From the NCBI RefSeq assembly GCF_028290785.1, contig NZ_JAQGJD010000318.1:34280-98279 (forward strand): DNA of 64,000 bases, in the 5' to 3' direction. A program made the position numbers and the translations under genes. The notes under the pieces were generated by a model. That model did no database searches, was not told the DNA's origin, and was given only the letters and a program-made list of their open reading frames with translations. The stretch is from Tardiphaga sp. (GTDB taxonomy: Bacteria; Pseudomonadota; Alphaproteobacteria; Rhizobiales; Xanthobacteraceae). Shown one piece after another: positions 49,830 to 60,777 of this stretch (positions within the stretch are counted from its first letter, which is position 1; each line of letters opens with the position of its first letter).

Positions 49830-51044
49830 ATGAAGGGCTTCACGACAGTTCTGGCCGCGGCGGCATCGTGCGTGATGGCCGGCGCCGCGCAAGCGCAGAT
49901 TTCCGACGACTTCGTGCGCGTCGGCGTGCTCAACGATATTTCCGGGGTGTTCCAGGACACCAACGGCATGGGTTCGGTGGAAGCCGCGCGAATGGCCGCT
50001 GAGGACTTCAACGGCGGCGGCAAGAATATCAAGGTCGAGATCGTCTATGCCGACCATCAGAACAAAGCCGATGTCGGCTCGGGCATCGCGCGAAAATGGC
50101 TCGATGTCGAAAAGGTCGATGCCATCGTCGATGTGCCGAACTCTTCGGTGGGGCTCGCGATCAACAACATCGCGCGCAATACCAAGATGACTTTCCTGGC
50201 GTCGTCCACCGCGACCTCCGACCTCACCGGGAAGGATTGCTCGCCTAACACCATCCAGTGGGTCAACGATGCCTGGGCCACCGGCAACACCACGGCCGCG
50301 GCGATGATGCAGCGTGGCGGCGACGACTGGTACTTCCTCACGGTCAACTACGCGCTCGGGCAGGGCATCGAGGCCGAGGCTAGCAACTATATTACTAGGA
50401 ACGGTGGCAAGGTGCTCGGCTCCTCGAAGCACCCGCTCGGCACTTCCGACTTCGCCTCGCTGCTGCTGCAGGCGCAGGGCTCCAAGGCCAAGGTCATCGG
50501 CCTTGCCAATGCCGGCGCCGACACCATCAATGCGGTGAAGCAGGCTGGCGAGTTTGGCATGCAGGATGGTCCGCAAAAACTGGTGGCGTTCCTGATCTTC
50601 ATCAATGACGTTCACGGCATGGGCCTCAAGGCCGCGCAGGGCTTGCTGCTGACCGAGTCGTTCTATTGGGACATGGACGAGGACACCCGCGCTTTCGCCA
50701 AGCGCTTCGCCCAGCGCCCCGGCATGAACGGCAAGATGCCCAGCGGTAATCAGGCGGGCGTCTATGCATCGACGTTGGCCTATCTAAATGCGGTGGCGGC
50801 CAAGGGCAGCGATGACGCCGGTGTGGTGGTCCCGCAGATGAAGACTTTCAAAGGCAAGGATAAGCTGTTCGGGGAAATTGCGATCCGCGCAGACGGCCGC
50901 GTCACTCACCCGATTTACCTGTTCGAGATCAAAAAGCCGGCAGAGTCGAAATATCCGTACGATTACTACAAACTGCTATCGACCGTGTCCGCTGACAAAG
51001 CCTTCCGTCCGATGGAACAGGGCGGCTGCCAGCTAGTAAAATGA
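49830..51044 (+). CDS. Liv-type ABC transporter substrate-binding protein
   Basis: Signal peptide MKGFTTVLAAAASCVMAGAAQA; FVRVGVLNDISGVFQDTNGMGSVEAARMAAEDF. Confidence 0.9.
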   Translation: MKGFTTVLAAAASCVMAGAAQAQISDDFVRVGVLNDISGVFQDTNGMGSVEAARMAAEDFNGGGKNIKVEIVYADHQNKADVGSGIARKWLDVEKVDAIVDVPNSSVGLAINNIARNTKMTFLASSTATSDLTGKDCSPNTIQWVNDAWATGNTTAAAMMQRGGDDWYFLTVNYALGQGIEAEASNYITRNGGKVLGSSKHPLGTSDFASLLLQAQGSKAKVIGLANAGADTINAVKQAGEFGMQDGPQKLVAFLIFINDVHGMGLKAAQGLLLTESFYWDMDEDTRAFAKRFAQRPGMNGKMPSGNQAGVYASTLAYLNAVAAKGSDDAGVVVPQMKTFKGKDKLFGEIAIRADGRVTHPIYLFEIKKPAESKYPYDYYKLLSTVSADKAFRPMEQGGCQLVK

Positions 51045-51294
51045 GCCTTCGAGTCGGGCGCCGCTAAACCCGCGCTCGACTTTGCCGCGATGCAGGCGAA
51101 TTGCGCAACATGTGGAAGCCGACCCAGCAGGCCGGCCTGTGGGTCCACGTTGGCAATCTCAGCCAGTCGCGCTCCTACTCGCAATACCTCGCTTTGATCC
51201 CAGAAAGCGGAAATTGCCCGACGACGCTTCTGGCACAACGCGGTCGTTGCAGGGTCAACATCGCGCGTTGAGTATCGATGTTGCTCACCATCAG

Positions 51295-51969
51295 CTATCG
51301 ACGTGCATGATCGACAAGCTCGCGCATCAACTTCTCGGAGCCGTCGATAAACACCCTCACGGCGTCGTTCACGATGTCGTCCAGTTGGTCCGGCGTGGGG
51401 GTCTCATAGACGAACCGCCGGATGGCCATGTAGAAAATGCGGCCGTGCAGACCCCAGAACATCTCGATCTCGCGCTCTGACAATGGGACCTCGTCGCTCG
51501 ACGGCAGTTTCAGGTCGTGACGGAGCTCGCAGCATGCGGGTTCGATGATCTGATCGCGCACGATCTGAAGGTAGCGCTTGGTGATGTCGAAGGATTTTAG
51601 GCCGGAGAAGACGAAGATTCTCACCCAGTTGTACTCGAAGACTTGTCCGACATATTCCAGATAAAAGCGTGACAGCCGCGTCTGCAGCGAAAGGGTTCGA
51701 TCCCCGATGAGAGCGTTCCATGAGGGCGACCAGCGGCTGAGATAGATTTCTTCGTAGACGCGCTCGATCAACGCTTCTTTGCTTGGAAAGTGACGGTAGA
51801 TCGCCGAGTGGGTGATGCCCATTCGTTTGGCCAGTTCGCGAGTCTGCCCGCCGAATCCCTGTTCGGCGAAAAATTTCACGGCCTCATCGACGATGAACCG
51901 CTCGCGCTCTGCCGCCCGCATGTTGCGGCGCGGTGGTTTTTTGGCTGATTTGGCGGGTTTCTTGGCCAT
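51295..51969 (-). CDS. TetR-family transcriptional regulator
   Basis: RERFIVDEAVKFFAEQGFGGQTRELAKRMGITHSAIYRHFPSKEALIERVY HTH; start at MAKKPAKSAKK. Confidence 0.92.
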   Translation of the reverse strand: MAKKPAKSAKKPPRRNMRAAERERFIVDEAVKFFAEQGFGGQTRELAKRMGITHSAIYRHFPSKEALIERVYEEIYLSRWSPSWNALIGDRTLSLQTRLSRFYLEYVGQVFEYNWVRIFVFSGLKSFDITKRYLQIVRDQIIEPACCELRHDLKLPSSDEVPLSEREIEMFWGLHGRIFYMAIRRFVYETPTPDQLDDIVNDAVRVFIDGSEKLMRELVDHARR

Positions 51970-52016
51970 TTTGCTTCGGTTTGTGGAGGCCACTGAATAG
52001 CCCAATTCGAAAAACA

Positions 52017-52082
52017 GACCAAATGGTCATTTTAATTTGACCGCAAGGACTCCACGTGTTCTAGATTTGAGACCAGATGGTT
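52017..52082. promoter_or_regulatory. Two candidate TetR operators, GACCAAATGGTC and GACCAGATGGTT
   Basis: 52017-52028 and 52071-52082; near-identical dyads in the divergent TetR/oxidoreductase intergenic region. Confidence 0.65.
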
Positions 52083-52117
52083 ACAAATCTGGCGGATGAA
52101 ACGTTGGGAGTTCAAGC

Positions 52118-52981
52118 TTGAAGGCGCGGGCGTTCAGCTATGCTAGGCCCTCCACCGTGATGGAGGCGCTGGAAGCTTTTGAAGGGTGTGGCGAGGACGC
52201 GAGTTATATCGCGGGCGGCCAGAGCCTCGTGCCGGCGCTTGCCTTGCGCCTGCAGGCGCCGCAGTTGCTGATCGACATCGCTCATATCGACGCCCTTCGT
52301 GGCGTTGAGCTGCAGGGTGACTGGCTGCGGATCGGCGCGCTGGTGCGGCATTGCGAGGTGCTGTCCGATCCCCTGATCCGACAATACGCGCCGCTCTACA
52401 GCGAGGCCGCGCCGCATGTGGCGCATCCGGCGATCCGCAACAAGGGTACGCTCGGCGGCAGCCTGTCGCATGCCGATCCGGCGTCGGAATTTCCCGCCGT
52501 GACATTGGCGTTGGGCGCAGAACTCGAAATCGCCAATCGGCAGGGGACGCGTCGCGTCGCGGCCGATGATTTCTTCATCGACCTGTTTCAGACGGCGATC
52601 GAACCGGGCGAGCTGCTCGTCGCCATCCATGTGCCGGTGGTTCGCCCCGGCCATCGCTGGGCGTTTCACGAGTTGGCACGCCGGCGCGGCGATTTCGCGC
52701 TGGTCGGCTGCGGAATTCTGGCCGAGTTCGCGGATGACGCGGTCGAGAATATCCGCATCGCGTTTTTCTCCGTGGGCAGCACGCCGTTACGGGCCCGGCA
52801 GGTCGAAAAAAGCCTGGTCGGCAAGCGTCTGGATCAGGCCGCGATCGCTGCCGCGCAGGCGTTGGTCGGCGACGATCTCGATCCGCCCGACGACGAGCAG
52901 GTGCCGCCCGCCATGAAGCGGCATCTTGCGCGCGTCCTCTTGGGACGCCTGCTCGGCCAGATCGCAAGGCAGGGCTCATGA
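52118..52981 (+). CDS. Xanthine dehydrogenase/CO dehydrogenase family FAD-binding subunit (CoxM-like)
   Basis: AGGQSLVPALALRLQAPQLLIDI, AHPAIRNKGTLGGSLSHADPASEFPAV. Confidence 0.93.
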   Translation: MKARAFSYARPSTVMEALEAFEGCGEDASYIAGGQSLVPALALRLQAPQLLIDIAHIDALRGVELQGDWLRIGALVRHCEVLSDPLIRQYAPLYSEAAPHVAHPAIRNKGTLGGSLSHADPASEFPAVTLALGAELEIANRQGTRRVAADDFFIDLFQTAIEPGELLVAIHVPVVRPGHRWAFHELARRRGDFALVGCGILAEFADDAVENIRIAFFSVGSTPLRARQVEKSLVGKRLDQAAIAAAQALVGDDLDPPDDEQVPPAMKRHLARVLLGRLLGQIARQGS

Positions 52982-53490
52982 GCGAACTGGTCAACGTCAC
53001 CATGACCGTCAACGGCAACGACGTGTCGCACAACATCGCGCCGCGCCACACGCTGGCGGATTTCCTGCGCCAGACGCTGGAGCTGACCGGCACCCATACC
53101 GGATGCGAGATGGGCGTTTGCGGCGCATGCCTCGTCGTGCTCGACGGGCGCGTGGTGCATTCCTGCCTGACCTTCGCCGTGCAGGCGAGCGGCTCGACGA
53201 TCGAGACCGTGGAAGGTCTGACCGAACGCGCGGTCATCGCCGATCTGCAGGAGGCCTTTCATCAGCGCAATGCGCTGCAATGCGGGTTCTGTACGCCCGG
53301 CATGCTGATGACGGCCTACAGCCTGCTGGAGCAGCCGGGCGTGCCGTCGCGCGAAGTGATCCGCGATGCGCTGTCAGGTAACTACTGTCGCTGCACCGGC
53401 TATGAGGCGATTGTGGACGCGATCGAGAAGGTCGCGCGCGATCGCGCCGCCGTCGCCCATGCGTCCGCTCCCGAGGAGGTCCTCGGATGA
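52978..53490 (+). CDS. Xanthine dehydrogenase/CO dehydrogenase family [2Fe-2S] subunit (CoxS-like)
   Basis: TGCEMGVCGACLVVLDGRVVHSC and CGFCTPGMLM...NYCRCTGYEAIV. Confidence 0.95.
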   Translation: MSELVNVTMTVNGNDVSHNIAPRHTLADFLRQTLELTGTHTGCEMGVCGACLVVLDGRVVHSCLTFAVQASGSTIETVEGLTERAVIADLQEAFHQRNALQCGFCTPGMLMTAYSLLEQPGVPSREVIRDALSGNYCRCTGYEAIVDAIEKVARDRAAVAHASAPEEVLG

Positions 53491-55859
53491 ATGCGCTGAC
53501 CCCGTTCGATCGCCCGAATTCCTATATCGGCCGCTCCGTACCGCGCCCCAACGCCAAGCGGCTGCTGGCCGGCCGCGGCCGTTATGTCACCGATATAGTG
53601 CTGCCGCGCATGCTGCACGTGGCCTATGTGCGCAGCCCCTACGCTCATGCGCGGATCGTCTCGATCGACGCGCAGGCCGCGCGCGAGATGCCCGGCGTCC
53701 GGCTGGTGGCGACTGGCGAAGACCTCGCAAAACTCTGCACGCCATGGGTCGGCACCATGGAGCATTTCAAGGGCATGAAATCGCCGCCGCAACTGCCGTT
53801 GCCGATCGACAAGGTGGTGTGGTCGGGGCAGGCGGTGGTCGCGATCGTGGCCGACACGCGCGCACTGGCCGAAGATGCCGCCGAGGTCGTCTCCATCGAA
53901 TTCGACGAGCTGCCGGCCGTCATCGATATCGACGCCGCGCGCGAACCAGGAGCTGCGCTGATCTCCCCGGGGCTCGGCAGCAATCTTTGCTTTCACGGCA
54001 AGATCGATACCGGCGGCATCGACGATGTCTTCGCCGGTGCCGCTTATGTGGTGGAGGAGGAGTTTCACTTCGGCCGACATACCGCAGTGACCTTGGAGCC
54101 GCGCGCGATCATCGCGGATTACGACGCCAGCGAGCGGCAACTGACGGTGCATCACGCCACGCAGACGCCGTATCAGTTCCAGGACATTTACGCGCGCCAT
54201 TACGGCATCCCCGAATCCCGGGTCCGCGTGATCGCACCGGATATCGGCGGTTCGTTCGGCATGAAGCTGCACATGTATCACGAAGACATGGCGGTGGTCG
54301 GGCTCAGCATGATGCTCGGTCGTCCCGTGAAATACGTCGCCGACCGCATCGAATCCTTCGTGTCCGACATCCACGCGCGCGATCACCGCGTCCGCGCACG
54401 CATGGCGGCCGATGCGGACGGCAATATCCTGGCGATGGACGTCGAGGACGTGACGGGCATCGGTGCGTTCTCGGCCTATCCGCGCACCAGCGTGGTGGAG
54501 GGCAACCAAGTCTACCGCCTGATGGGCGCGCCCTACACGTTCAGGAATTATCGCGCCGATCTCCAGGTCGTGTTCCAGAACAAGGTGCAGATGAGCCAGT
54601 ACCGGGCCGTCGGGCATCCGATCGCCTGCACCGTCACCGAGCGGCTGGTCGATATGATCGCCGACAAGACGGCGCAGGACGTATTCGACATCCGCAGCCA
54701 AAACGCGATTCCGGACGACGGCTATCCCTGCACCTCGCCGACGGGGTACCAGTTCGAAGCGCTCTCGCATCACGCCTGTCTCGCCAGGCTGCGCGAGATG
54801 ATGGACTACGATGGCCTGCGCGCCGAGCAGGCGGAATTGCGGATCCGCGGCATTCACCGCGGCATCGGCATCGCTACCTTTGTGGAGATTACCAATCCCG
54901 GCCCGGCATTCTACGGCGTCGGCGGCGCGCGGATCTCGTCGCAGGATGGCGCCGTCATCAAGATCACGCCCACCGGAGACGTCCACTGCCTAATCTCGGT
55001 GACCGAGCTCGGGCAGGGCACGGAGACCATCATCGGACAGATCGTCGCCGAGCATCTCGGCATCGATCGCGATCGCATCAAGGTCATCACCGGCGATACC
55101 GAAACGACGCCGTATGGCGGCGCGACCTATGCGTGTCGCGGCGCCGGCATCGGCGGCGAGACCGCGCTGCAGGCGGCCAAAAAGCTCAAGGCCAACGTGC
55201 TCGCGGTCGCCGCCGCGATCCTGCAGGACGAGCCGGACAGGCTCGATATTCACAGCGGCTGGATCGTCGATGCCGCCACGGCGCAGCCGCGCATCGAACT
55301 CTCCGAGATCGCACGCATCGCCTATTTCCGTTCGGACACGTTGCCGCCGGGCACGCAGGCGCAACTATCCGTCACGCATCATTATGCGCCGCAAGGCTAT
55401 CCGTTCGCCTTCACCAATGGCGTTCAGGCGTGCCATCTCGAACTCGATGTCGAGACCGGTCTGGTCAAGATCCTGAAACTGTGGGTGGTCGAGGATTGCG
55501 GCCGCGTCATCAATCCGTTGCTGGTTGACGAGCAGATCCGCGGCGGTGTGGTGCAGGGGCTGGGGGCGGCGTTCTTCGAGGAATGCGTCTACGGCGACAA
55601 CGGCCAGCTCACCAACGGGTCGCTCGCCGATTATCTGGTGCCGATGGCGGTGGAAATGCCGGATATCGAAATCGGCCACGTCGAGACGCCGACGCTGGAT
55701 ACCCAGCTCGGTGCCAAGGGAGTTGGCGAGGCAGGCACCGCAGCGGCGTCGGCTGCAGCGCTCAACGCGATCAATGACGCCATGAAGCCGTTCGGAAGCA
55801 CGGTCGCGCAGGTGCCCATGACCCCAGCGCGGATATTGAAGGCACTCGGACACATCTGA
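53487..55859 (+). CDS. Xanthine dehydrogenase/CO dehydrogenase family molybdopterin-binding subunit (CoxL-like)
   Basis: YIGRSVPRPNAKRLLAGRGRYVTDI, IAPDIGGSFGMKLHMYHEDM, ELGQGTETI, GAKGVGEAGTAAA. Confidence 0.95.
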   Translation: MNALTPFDRPNSYIGRSVPRPNAKRLLAGRGRYVTDIVLPRMLHVAYVRSPYAHARIVSIDAQAAREMPGVRLVATGEDLAKLCTPWVGTMEHFKGMKSPPQLPLPIDKVVWSGQAVVAIVADTRALAEDAAEVVSIEFDELPAVIDIDAAREPGAALISPGLGSNLCFHGKIDTGGIDDVFAGAAYVVEEEFHFGRHTAVTLEPRAIIADYDASERQLTVHHATQTPYQFQDIYARHYGIPESRVRVIAPDIGGSFGMKLHMYHEDMAVVGLSMMLGRPVKYVADRIESFVSDIHARDHRVRARMAADADGNILAMDVEDVTGIGAFSAYPRTSVVEGNQVYRLMGAPYTFRNYRADLQVVFQNKVQMSQYRAVGHPIACTVTERLVDMIADKTAQDVFDIRSQNAIPDDGYPCTSPTGYQFEALSHHACLARLREMMDYDGLRAEQAELRIRGIHRGIGIATFVEITNPGPAFYGVGGARISSQDGAVIKITPTGDVHCLISVTELGQGTETIIGQIVAEHLGIDRDRIKVITGDTETTPYGGATYACRGAGIGGETALQAAKKLKANVLAVAAAILQDEPDRLDIHSGWIVDAATAQPRIELSEIARIAYFRSDTLPPGTQAQLSVTHHYAPQGYPFAFTNGVQACHLELDVETGLVKILKLWVVEDCGRVINPLLVDEQIRGGVVQGLGAAFFEECVYGDNGQLTNGSLADYLVPMAVEMPDIEIGHVETPTLDTQLGAKGVGEAGTAAASAAALNAINDAMKPFGSTVAQVPMTPARILKALGHI

Positions 55860-55889
55860 AAATATAAAAGCCATCAAAGGGAGAGCATC

Positions 55890-57131
55890 ATGACCAAGGG
55901 TACCACTCGCAATCACATATCGCGCCGTCACATGCTGGCTGCCCTCGGCACCGGCGCCAGCGTCGTCGCCATGCCGTGGATTGCCCGCGCGGCCGACGAC
56001 ACCATCCGCATCGGCTTTCCGACGCCGCTGACCGGGCCGTTCGCGGCCGAAGCCAAGGATCAGGTCAAGAGCGCCGAGCTCGCGGTCAAGCAGTTCAACG
56101 ACAAGGGCGGTATCAACGGCCGCAAGATCGAGCTGCTGGTGCGCGATGACAAGCTCAACGGCGGCGAGGCGGCGACCCGCACGCTCGAACTGATCGAGAA
56201 GGACAAGGTCCACGCGATCGTCGGATCGCTGTCCAGCGCGGTACAGCTCGCCGTCAACGAGGTGACGCGCGCACGCGGCGTGCTCTATGTTTCGATCAGC
56301 CAGTCCGACACGATCAACGAGGTGAAGGATTTCAGCAAATACACCTTCCATGAGGCGCTGAACCCGACCATGACCGCAGGCGCGGTGGCGCGGCATAGCT
56401 TCAAGAAGGGCATGAAGGTCGCGCATCTCGTCGCCGACTACGCTTATGGCCATGAAATGTTGCGCGGCTTCAAGCGTGCGCAGGCGGCGATCGGCGTGGA
56501 AACCGTCGGCGAGATCATGCATCCGTTCGGTGCGGCGGACTATTCGACCTTCATGCCGCGGCTGCGCTCGATGCGTGCCGACGTCCTGTGCATCAGCAAT
56601 TTCGGCCGCGATCAGGCCAACTCGATCAAGCAGGCGGTCGACTTTGGCCTTAAGCAACAATCCAGGATTGTCGTCCCCGTCCTGCTGCACAACCAGCGAC
56701 TGGCGGTCGCTCCGGAAGTGTTCGAAGGCGTGGTCGGCGGCTCCAATTTCTATTGGGGCCTGGAGAGCCAATTGCCGAGCGCCAAGGCGTTCAATGACGC
56801 CTACCGGGCGGCCAACAATGGCGCGATCCCGACCGACTACGGCGCCTATGGCTACACCGGCGTCTCGTCGCTTCTGATGGCCATGCAGGCGTCCGGCGGC
56901 ACCGACACCGACAAGGTGATCGCAGCGCTGGAAGCCCTGAAATACGATGTCGCCAAGGGCCCGCAATACTACCGCAAGTGCGATCACCAGTCGGTGCAGT
57001 CGGTGCTGGTGCTGGAGTCGAAGAAGAAGGCTGACATGAAGAGCGACAACGACCTGTTCAGCATCGTGGCCAATGAAGTGCCGTCCGAAGAGGTGCTGCG
57101 AAGCTGCACCGAACTCGGCTTCCCCGGTTAA
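55890..57131 (+). CDS. Liv-type ABC transporter substrate-binding protein
   Basis: Tat-like N-terminus ISRRHMLAALGTGASVVAMPWIARA; IRIGFPTPLTGPFAAEAKDQVKSAEL. Confidence 0.92.
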   Translation: MTKGTTRNHISRRHMLAALGTGASVVAMPWIARAADDTIRIGFPTPLTGPFAAEAKDQVKSAELAVKQFNDKGGINGRKIELLVRDDKLNGGEAATRTLELIEKDKVHAIVGSLSSAVQLAVNEVTRARGVLYVSISQSDTINEVKDFSKYTFHEALNPTMTAGAVARHSFKKGMKVAHLVADYAYGHEMLRGFKRAQAAIGVETVGEIMHPFGAADYSTFMPRLRSMRADVLCISNFGRDQANSIKQAVDFGLKQQSRIVVPVLLHNQRLAVAPEVFEGVVGGSNFYWGLESQLPSAKAFNDAYRAANNGAIPTDYGAYGYTGVSSLLMAMQASGGTDTDKVIAALEALKYDVAKGPQYYRKCDHQSVQSVLVLESKKKADMKSDNDLFSIVANEVPSEEVLRSCTELGFPG

Positions 57132-57149
57132 CGAAAGTACGCGCCCTCC

Positions 57150-58016
57150 ATGGATACAGAACTCATCCTGATGCAGCTCTTCTCCGGAGTTGCCCTCGGC
57201 GCGATCCTCGTGCTCACCGCGCTTGGCCTGTCGATCATCTTCGGTATGCTGGGCGTGGTGAATTTCGCGCACGGCGCGCTGTTCATGGTCGGCGCCTATG
57301 CGGGGCTATGGGTCGCCTCGTTGACCGGCAGTTTCTGGTGGGGACTGATCGTGGCCCCCATCATGATCGGCGGGTTCGGGATGCTGATCGAGTATTTCCT
57401 GATTCGCCCGCTGTATGGCCGCTCGATCGACGATCCGCTGCTCCTCACCTTCGGCCTCAGCTACGTGCTGGTGGAAGGCGTGCGCATCGTGTTCGGCAGT
57501 GACGGCATTCCGTTCCCCACACCGTCATCGCTGACCGGCGTGGTCGATCTCGGCGTCGGGTTCTTTCCGATCTATCGCATCTTCGTTGTCGGCATCGTCT
57601 TTTTGGTTGTGGTGCTGCTGTGGCTCGGCCTGGAGAAGACCAAATTCGGCCTGATCGTGCGCGCCGGCGCGCGCGACCCGACCATGATGAAGGTGCTCGG
57701 CATCGACATCAGCAAGGTCTGGCTGCTGGTGTTCGGTCTCGGCGTCGGGCTGGCGTCGCTCGGCGGTGTGCTGTCCGGCCCGATGCGCAGCGTTAATCCG
57801 GAAATGGGTGCGCTGGTGCTGGCCGAGGCCTTCGTCGTGACGGTGATCGGCGGGCTCGGTTCGCTGGTCGGATCGATCGTCGCCGGTCTGCTGGTCGGCG
57901 TCGTGATCAGCATGACCGCCTTGTTCGCGCCGGAGATGGCGACCATCGTGATGTTCGCGCTGATGGCCGTCGTCCTCCTGATCCGGCCGCAAGGCCTGTT
58001 CGGCAAACTCGCGTAA
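57150..58016 (+). CDS. Liv-type ABC transporter permease (LivH)
   Basis: GLSIIFGMLGVVNFAHGALFMVGAYAG. Confidence 0.93.
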   Translation: MDTELILMQLFSGVALGAILVLTALGLSIIFGMLGVVNFAHGALFMVGAYAGLWVASLTGSFWWGLIVAPIMIGGFGMLIEYFLIRPLYGRSIDDPLLLTFGLSYVLVEGVRIVFGSDGIPFPTPSSLTGVVDLGVGFFPIYRIFVVGIVFLVVVLLWLGLEKTKFGLIVRAGARDPTMMKVLGIDISKVWLLVFGLGVGLASLGGVLSGPMRSVNPEMGALVLAEAFVVTVIGGLGSLVGSIVAGLLVGVVISMTALFAPEMATIVMFALMAVVLLIRPQGLFGKLA

Positions 58017-59020
58017 TGGAGCGCACCATGACATCCCCGGCGCTCGCCGCTCCGTCGCATGCCCGGGCAGGCAAGCGCGCGCAATTCAGATCGCTCGTGA
58101 CCAGATACCGCGTCCCGCTGTCGATCCTCGCGCTCTGCCTGCTGCCGTGGCTGCTGCCGTCGAAAGCGCTGGCGGTCAACGTGTTGATCTACGGCGTCAT
58201 CGCCGTCGGTTACAATCTGCTGTTTGGCTATACCGGGCTGCTGTCGTTCGGCCATGCGGCATTCGTCGGCGCCGGCGCCTACATCACCGGCATCGCCATC
58301 GGCCAGTTCGGCGTGCCCTGGTATCTCGCCGTGCTGCTGGGCGTTGTTGGCGGCGCCTTGCTGGCCTTCATCATGGGCGCGCTATCGACGCGCACGCGCG
58401 GCATCTACTTCTCGATGGTGACATTGGCGCTGGCGCAGCTCGTCTATTACGTGGCGCTGCAGGCGTCCGCATGGACCGGCGGCGAGAACGGTCTGCGCGG
58501 CTTCACTGTCAGCAAGATCGAGCTGCTCGGCTTCGAGATCAACTTTCTCGATCCGGTCAACAAGTATTACGTGCTGATGATGTTCGCGGCGCTGGCGCTG
58601 TGGATCGTCTCGCGCATTCTCAACTCGCCGTTCGGTGCTGCGATCGAGGCGATCCGCGAGAACGAGCGTCGCGCCCGGACCTGCGGCTACGATGTCGAGC
58701 GTACCAAGTTGTTGGCATTCACGCTGTCGGGAACGATCTGCGCGCTGGGCGGCACCATGTCGGCGCTGCATCTGGCTTTCGTGCCTCTGGATTCGCTGCA
58801 TTATTTGTCCTCCGGCATGATCGTGATGATGACCTTGCTGGGCGGCGCCAGCAGCTTCTTCGGGCCGTTCATTGGCGCACTGGTATTTCTGGTGATGGAA
58901 GACGTGTTCTCGCTGTGGACGTCGCACTGGCAGATCATCGTCGGATCGGTCTTCGTACTGTTCGTACTGTTTCTGCCCAAAGGCATCTGGGGCACGTTCC
59001 TGACAAAGGTGATGCGATGA
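58016..59020 (+). CDS. Liv-type ABC transporter permease (LivM)
   Basis: NLLFGYTGLLSFGHAAFVGAGAYITG. Confidence 0.93.
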   Translation: MERTMTSPALAAPSHARAGKRAQFRSLVTRYRVPLSILALCLLPWLLPSKALAVNVLIYGVIAVGYNLLFGYTGLLSFGHAAFVGAGAYITGIAIGQFGVPWYLAVLLGVVGGALLAFIMGALSTRTRGIYFSMVTLALAQLVYYVALQASAWTGGENGLRGFTVSKIELLGFEINFLDPVNKYYVLMMFAALALWIVSRILNSPFGAAIEAIRENERRARTCGYDVERTKLLAFTLSGTICALGGTMSALHLAFVPLDSLHYLSSGMIVMMTLLGGASSFFGPFIGALVFLVMEDVFSLWTSHWQIIVGSVFVLFVLFLPKGIWGTFLTKVMR

Positions 59021-59758
59021 ACGCGCCGCTTCTCGCCGTCGAAAATATCGTCGTGAAATTCGGCGGCTTCATTGCGCTGCAGGCGGTGACGACCGAGTTC
59101 CGTCCCGGCCGGGTCACTTCCATCATCGGCCCGAACGGCGCCGGCAAGAGCACGTTCTTCAACGTGCTGTCCGGCGTCATCACGCCGTCGAGCGGCTCGA
59201 TCCGTTTTAAGGGCGAAGATCTCAAGGGCACCAAGCAGCACGACTTCGTGCATCGCGGCATCGCGCGCTCCTACCAGATCACCAACATCTTCCCCGATCT
59301 CAGCGTGCACGAGAACGTCCGCGTCGCTGCCCAGGCCGGCCGCGCGCGCTATAATATCTGGACCAACCGCAACCGGCTGACGGAGCTGGACGACAGGGCC
59401 GATGCCGCGCTCGACGCCGTCGGCCTGGTCGCCAAGCGCGACGAGACCGCCAAGTTTCTGGCGCATGGCCAGCAGCGCGCGCTCGAGATCGCCATCGCGC
59501 TGATCTCCAATCCGGAAGTGCTGCTGCTCGACGAGCCGACCGCCGGCATGGGGCCGGAGGAGACCAAGGAGATGGTCGCGCTGCTGGAGAAGCTCGCCGC
59601 GGAGCGCACCATTCTGCTGGTCGAACACAAGATGAAGATGATCCTCGGCCTCAGCGACCGCATCCTGGTGCTGCACCACGGCCAGTTGATCGCCGACGGC
59701 TCGCCGCGCGACATTCAGACGGACCCCGAGGTCCGTCGCGTCTATCTGGGACAGAACG

Positions 59759-59772
<14 letters not shown>
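59017..59772 (+). CDS. Liv-type ABC transporter ATP-binding protein (LivG)
   Basis: GPNGAGKSTFFNVLSG, LAHGQQRALEIAIAL, LLLDEPTAGMGPEE; MNAPLLAVENIV start. Confidence 0.93.
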
Positions 59773-60469
<697 letters not shown>

Positions 60470-60575
60470 CGTGCAACTCTCTCAAAAGGCGATTTCAAGC
60501 AGAGGAATGCCGGCATCGCCGCTGCGTGGCGCCGATCTGAAGCGTGGGCCGGAAGGTGGCTAGGCGCCCTTGGCG

Positions 60576-60643
60576 CCGTAACCCACCATAGCGACTTGCA
60601 GCAAGCGAAGGCGGTGGGTTACGCGGCTTTGGGACTAACCCAC
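60576..60643. repeat. REP-like palindromic intergenic element
   Basis: CGTAACCCACC (60576-60586), inverted GGTGGGTTACG (60612-60622), third arm TAACCCACC (60635-60643). Confidence 0.75.
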
Positions 60644-60777
60644 CCTGCTGCTGTTTCCAATGATGCGCAGCCGAAGCGCGAGCTTCGCTGGCAAATGACG
60701 TGAGGATGCGATATCAAGTCCTCGCCTAACTATCGTTGCGAAATCCTGTTCGAAATAACAAAGGTCGGGAGGGTGTC

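Noticed and set aside
53400-54986. 528-aa minus-strand ORF
   Set aside because: Antisense to the CoxL-like gene; H/D/R-rich shadow frame.
53366-55528. 720-aa plus-strand ORF
   Set aside because: Out-of-frame shadow of the CoxL-like gene; R/H/A-rich low-complexity translation with no domain pattern.
55365-57272. 635-aa minus-strand ORF
   Set aside because: Antisense to CoxL-like, binding-protein and LivH genes; no recognisable domain, biased composition.
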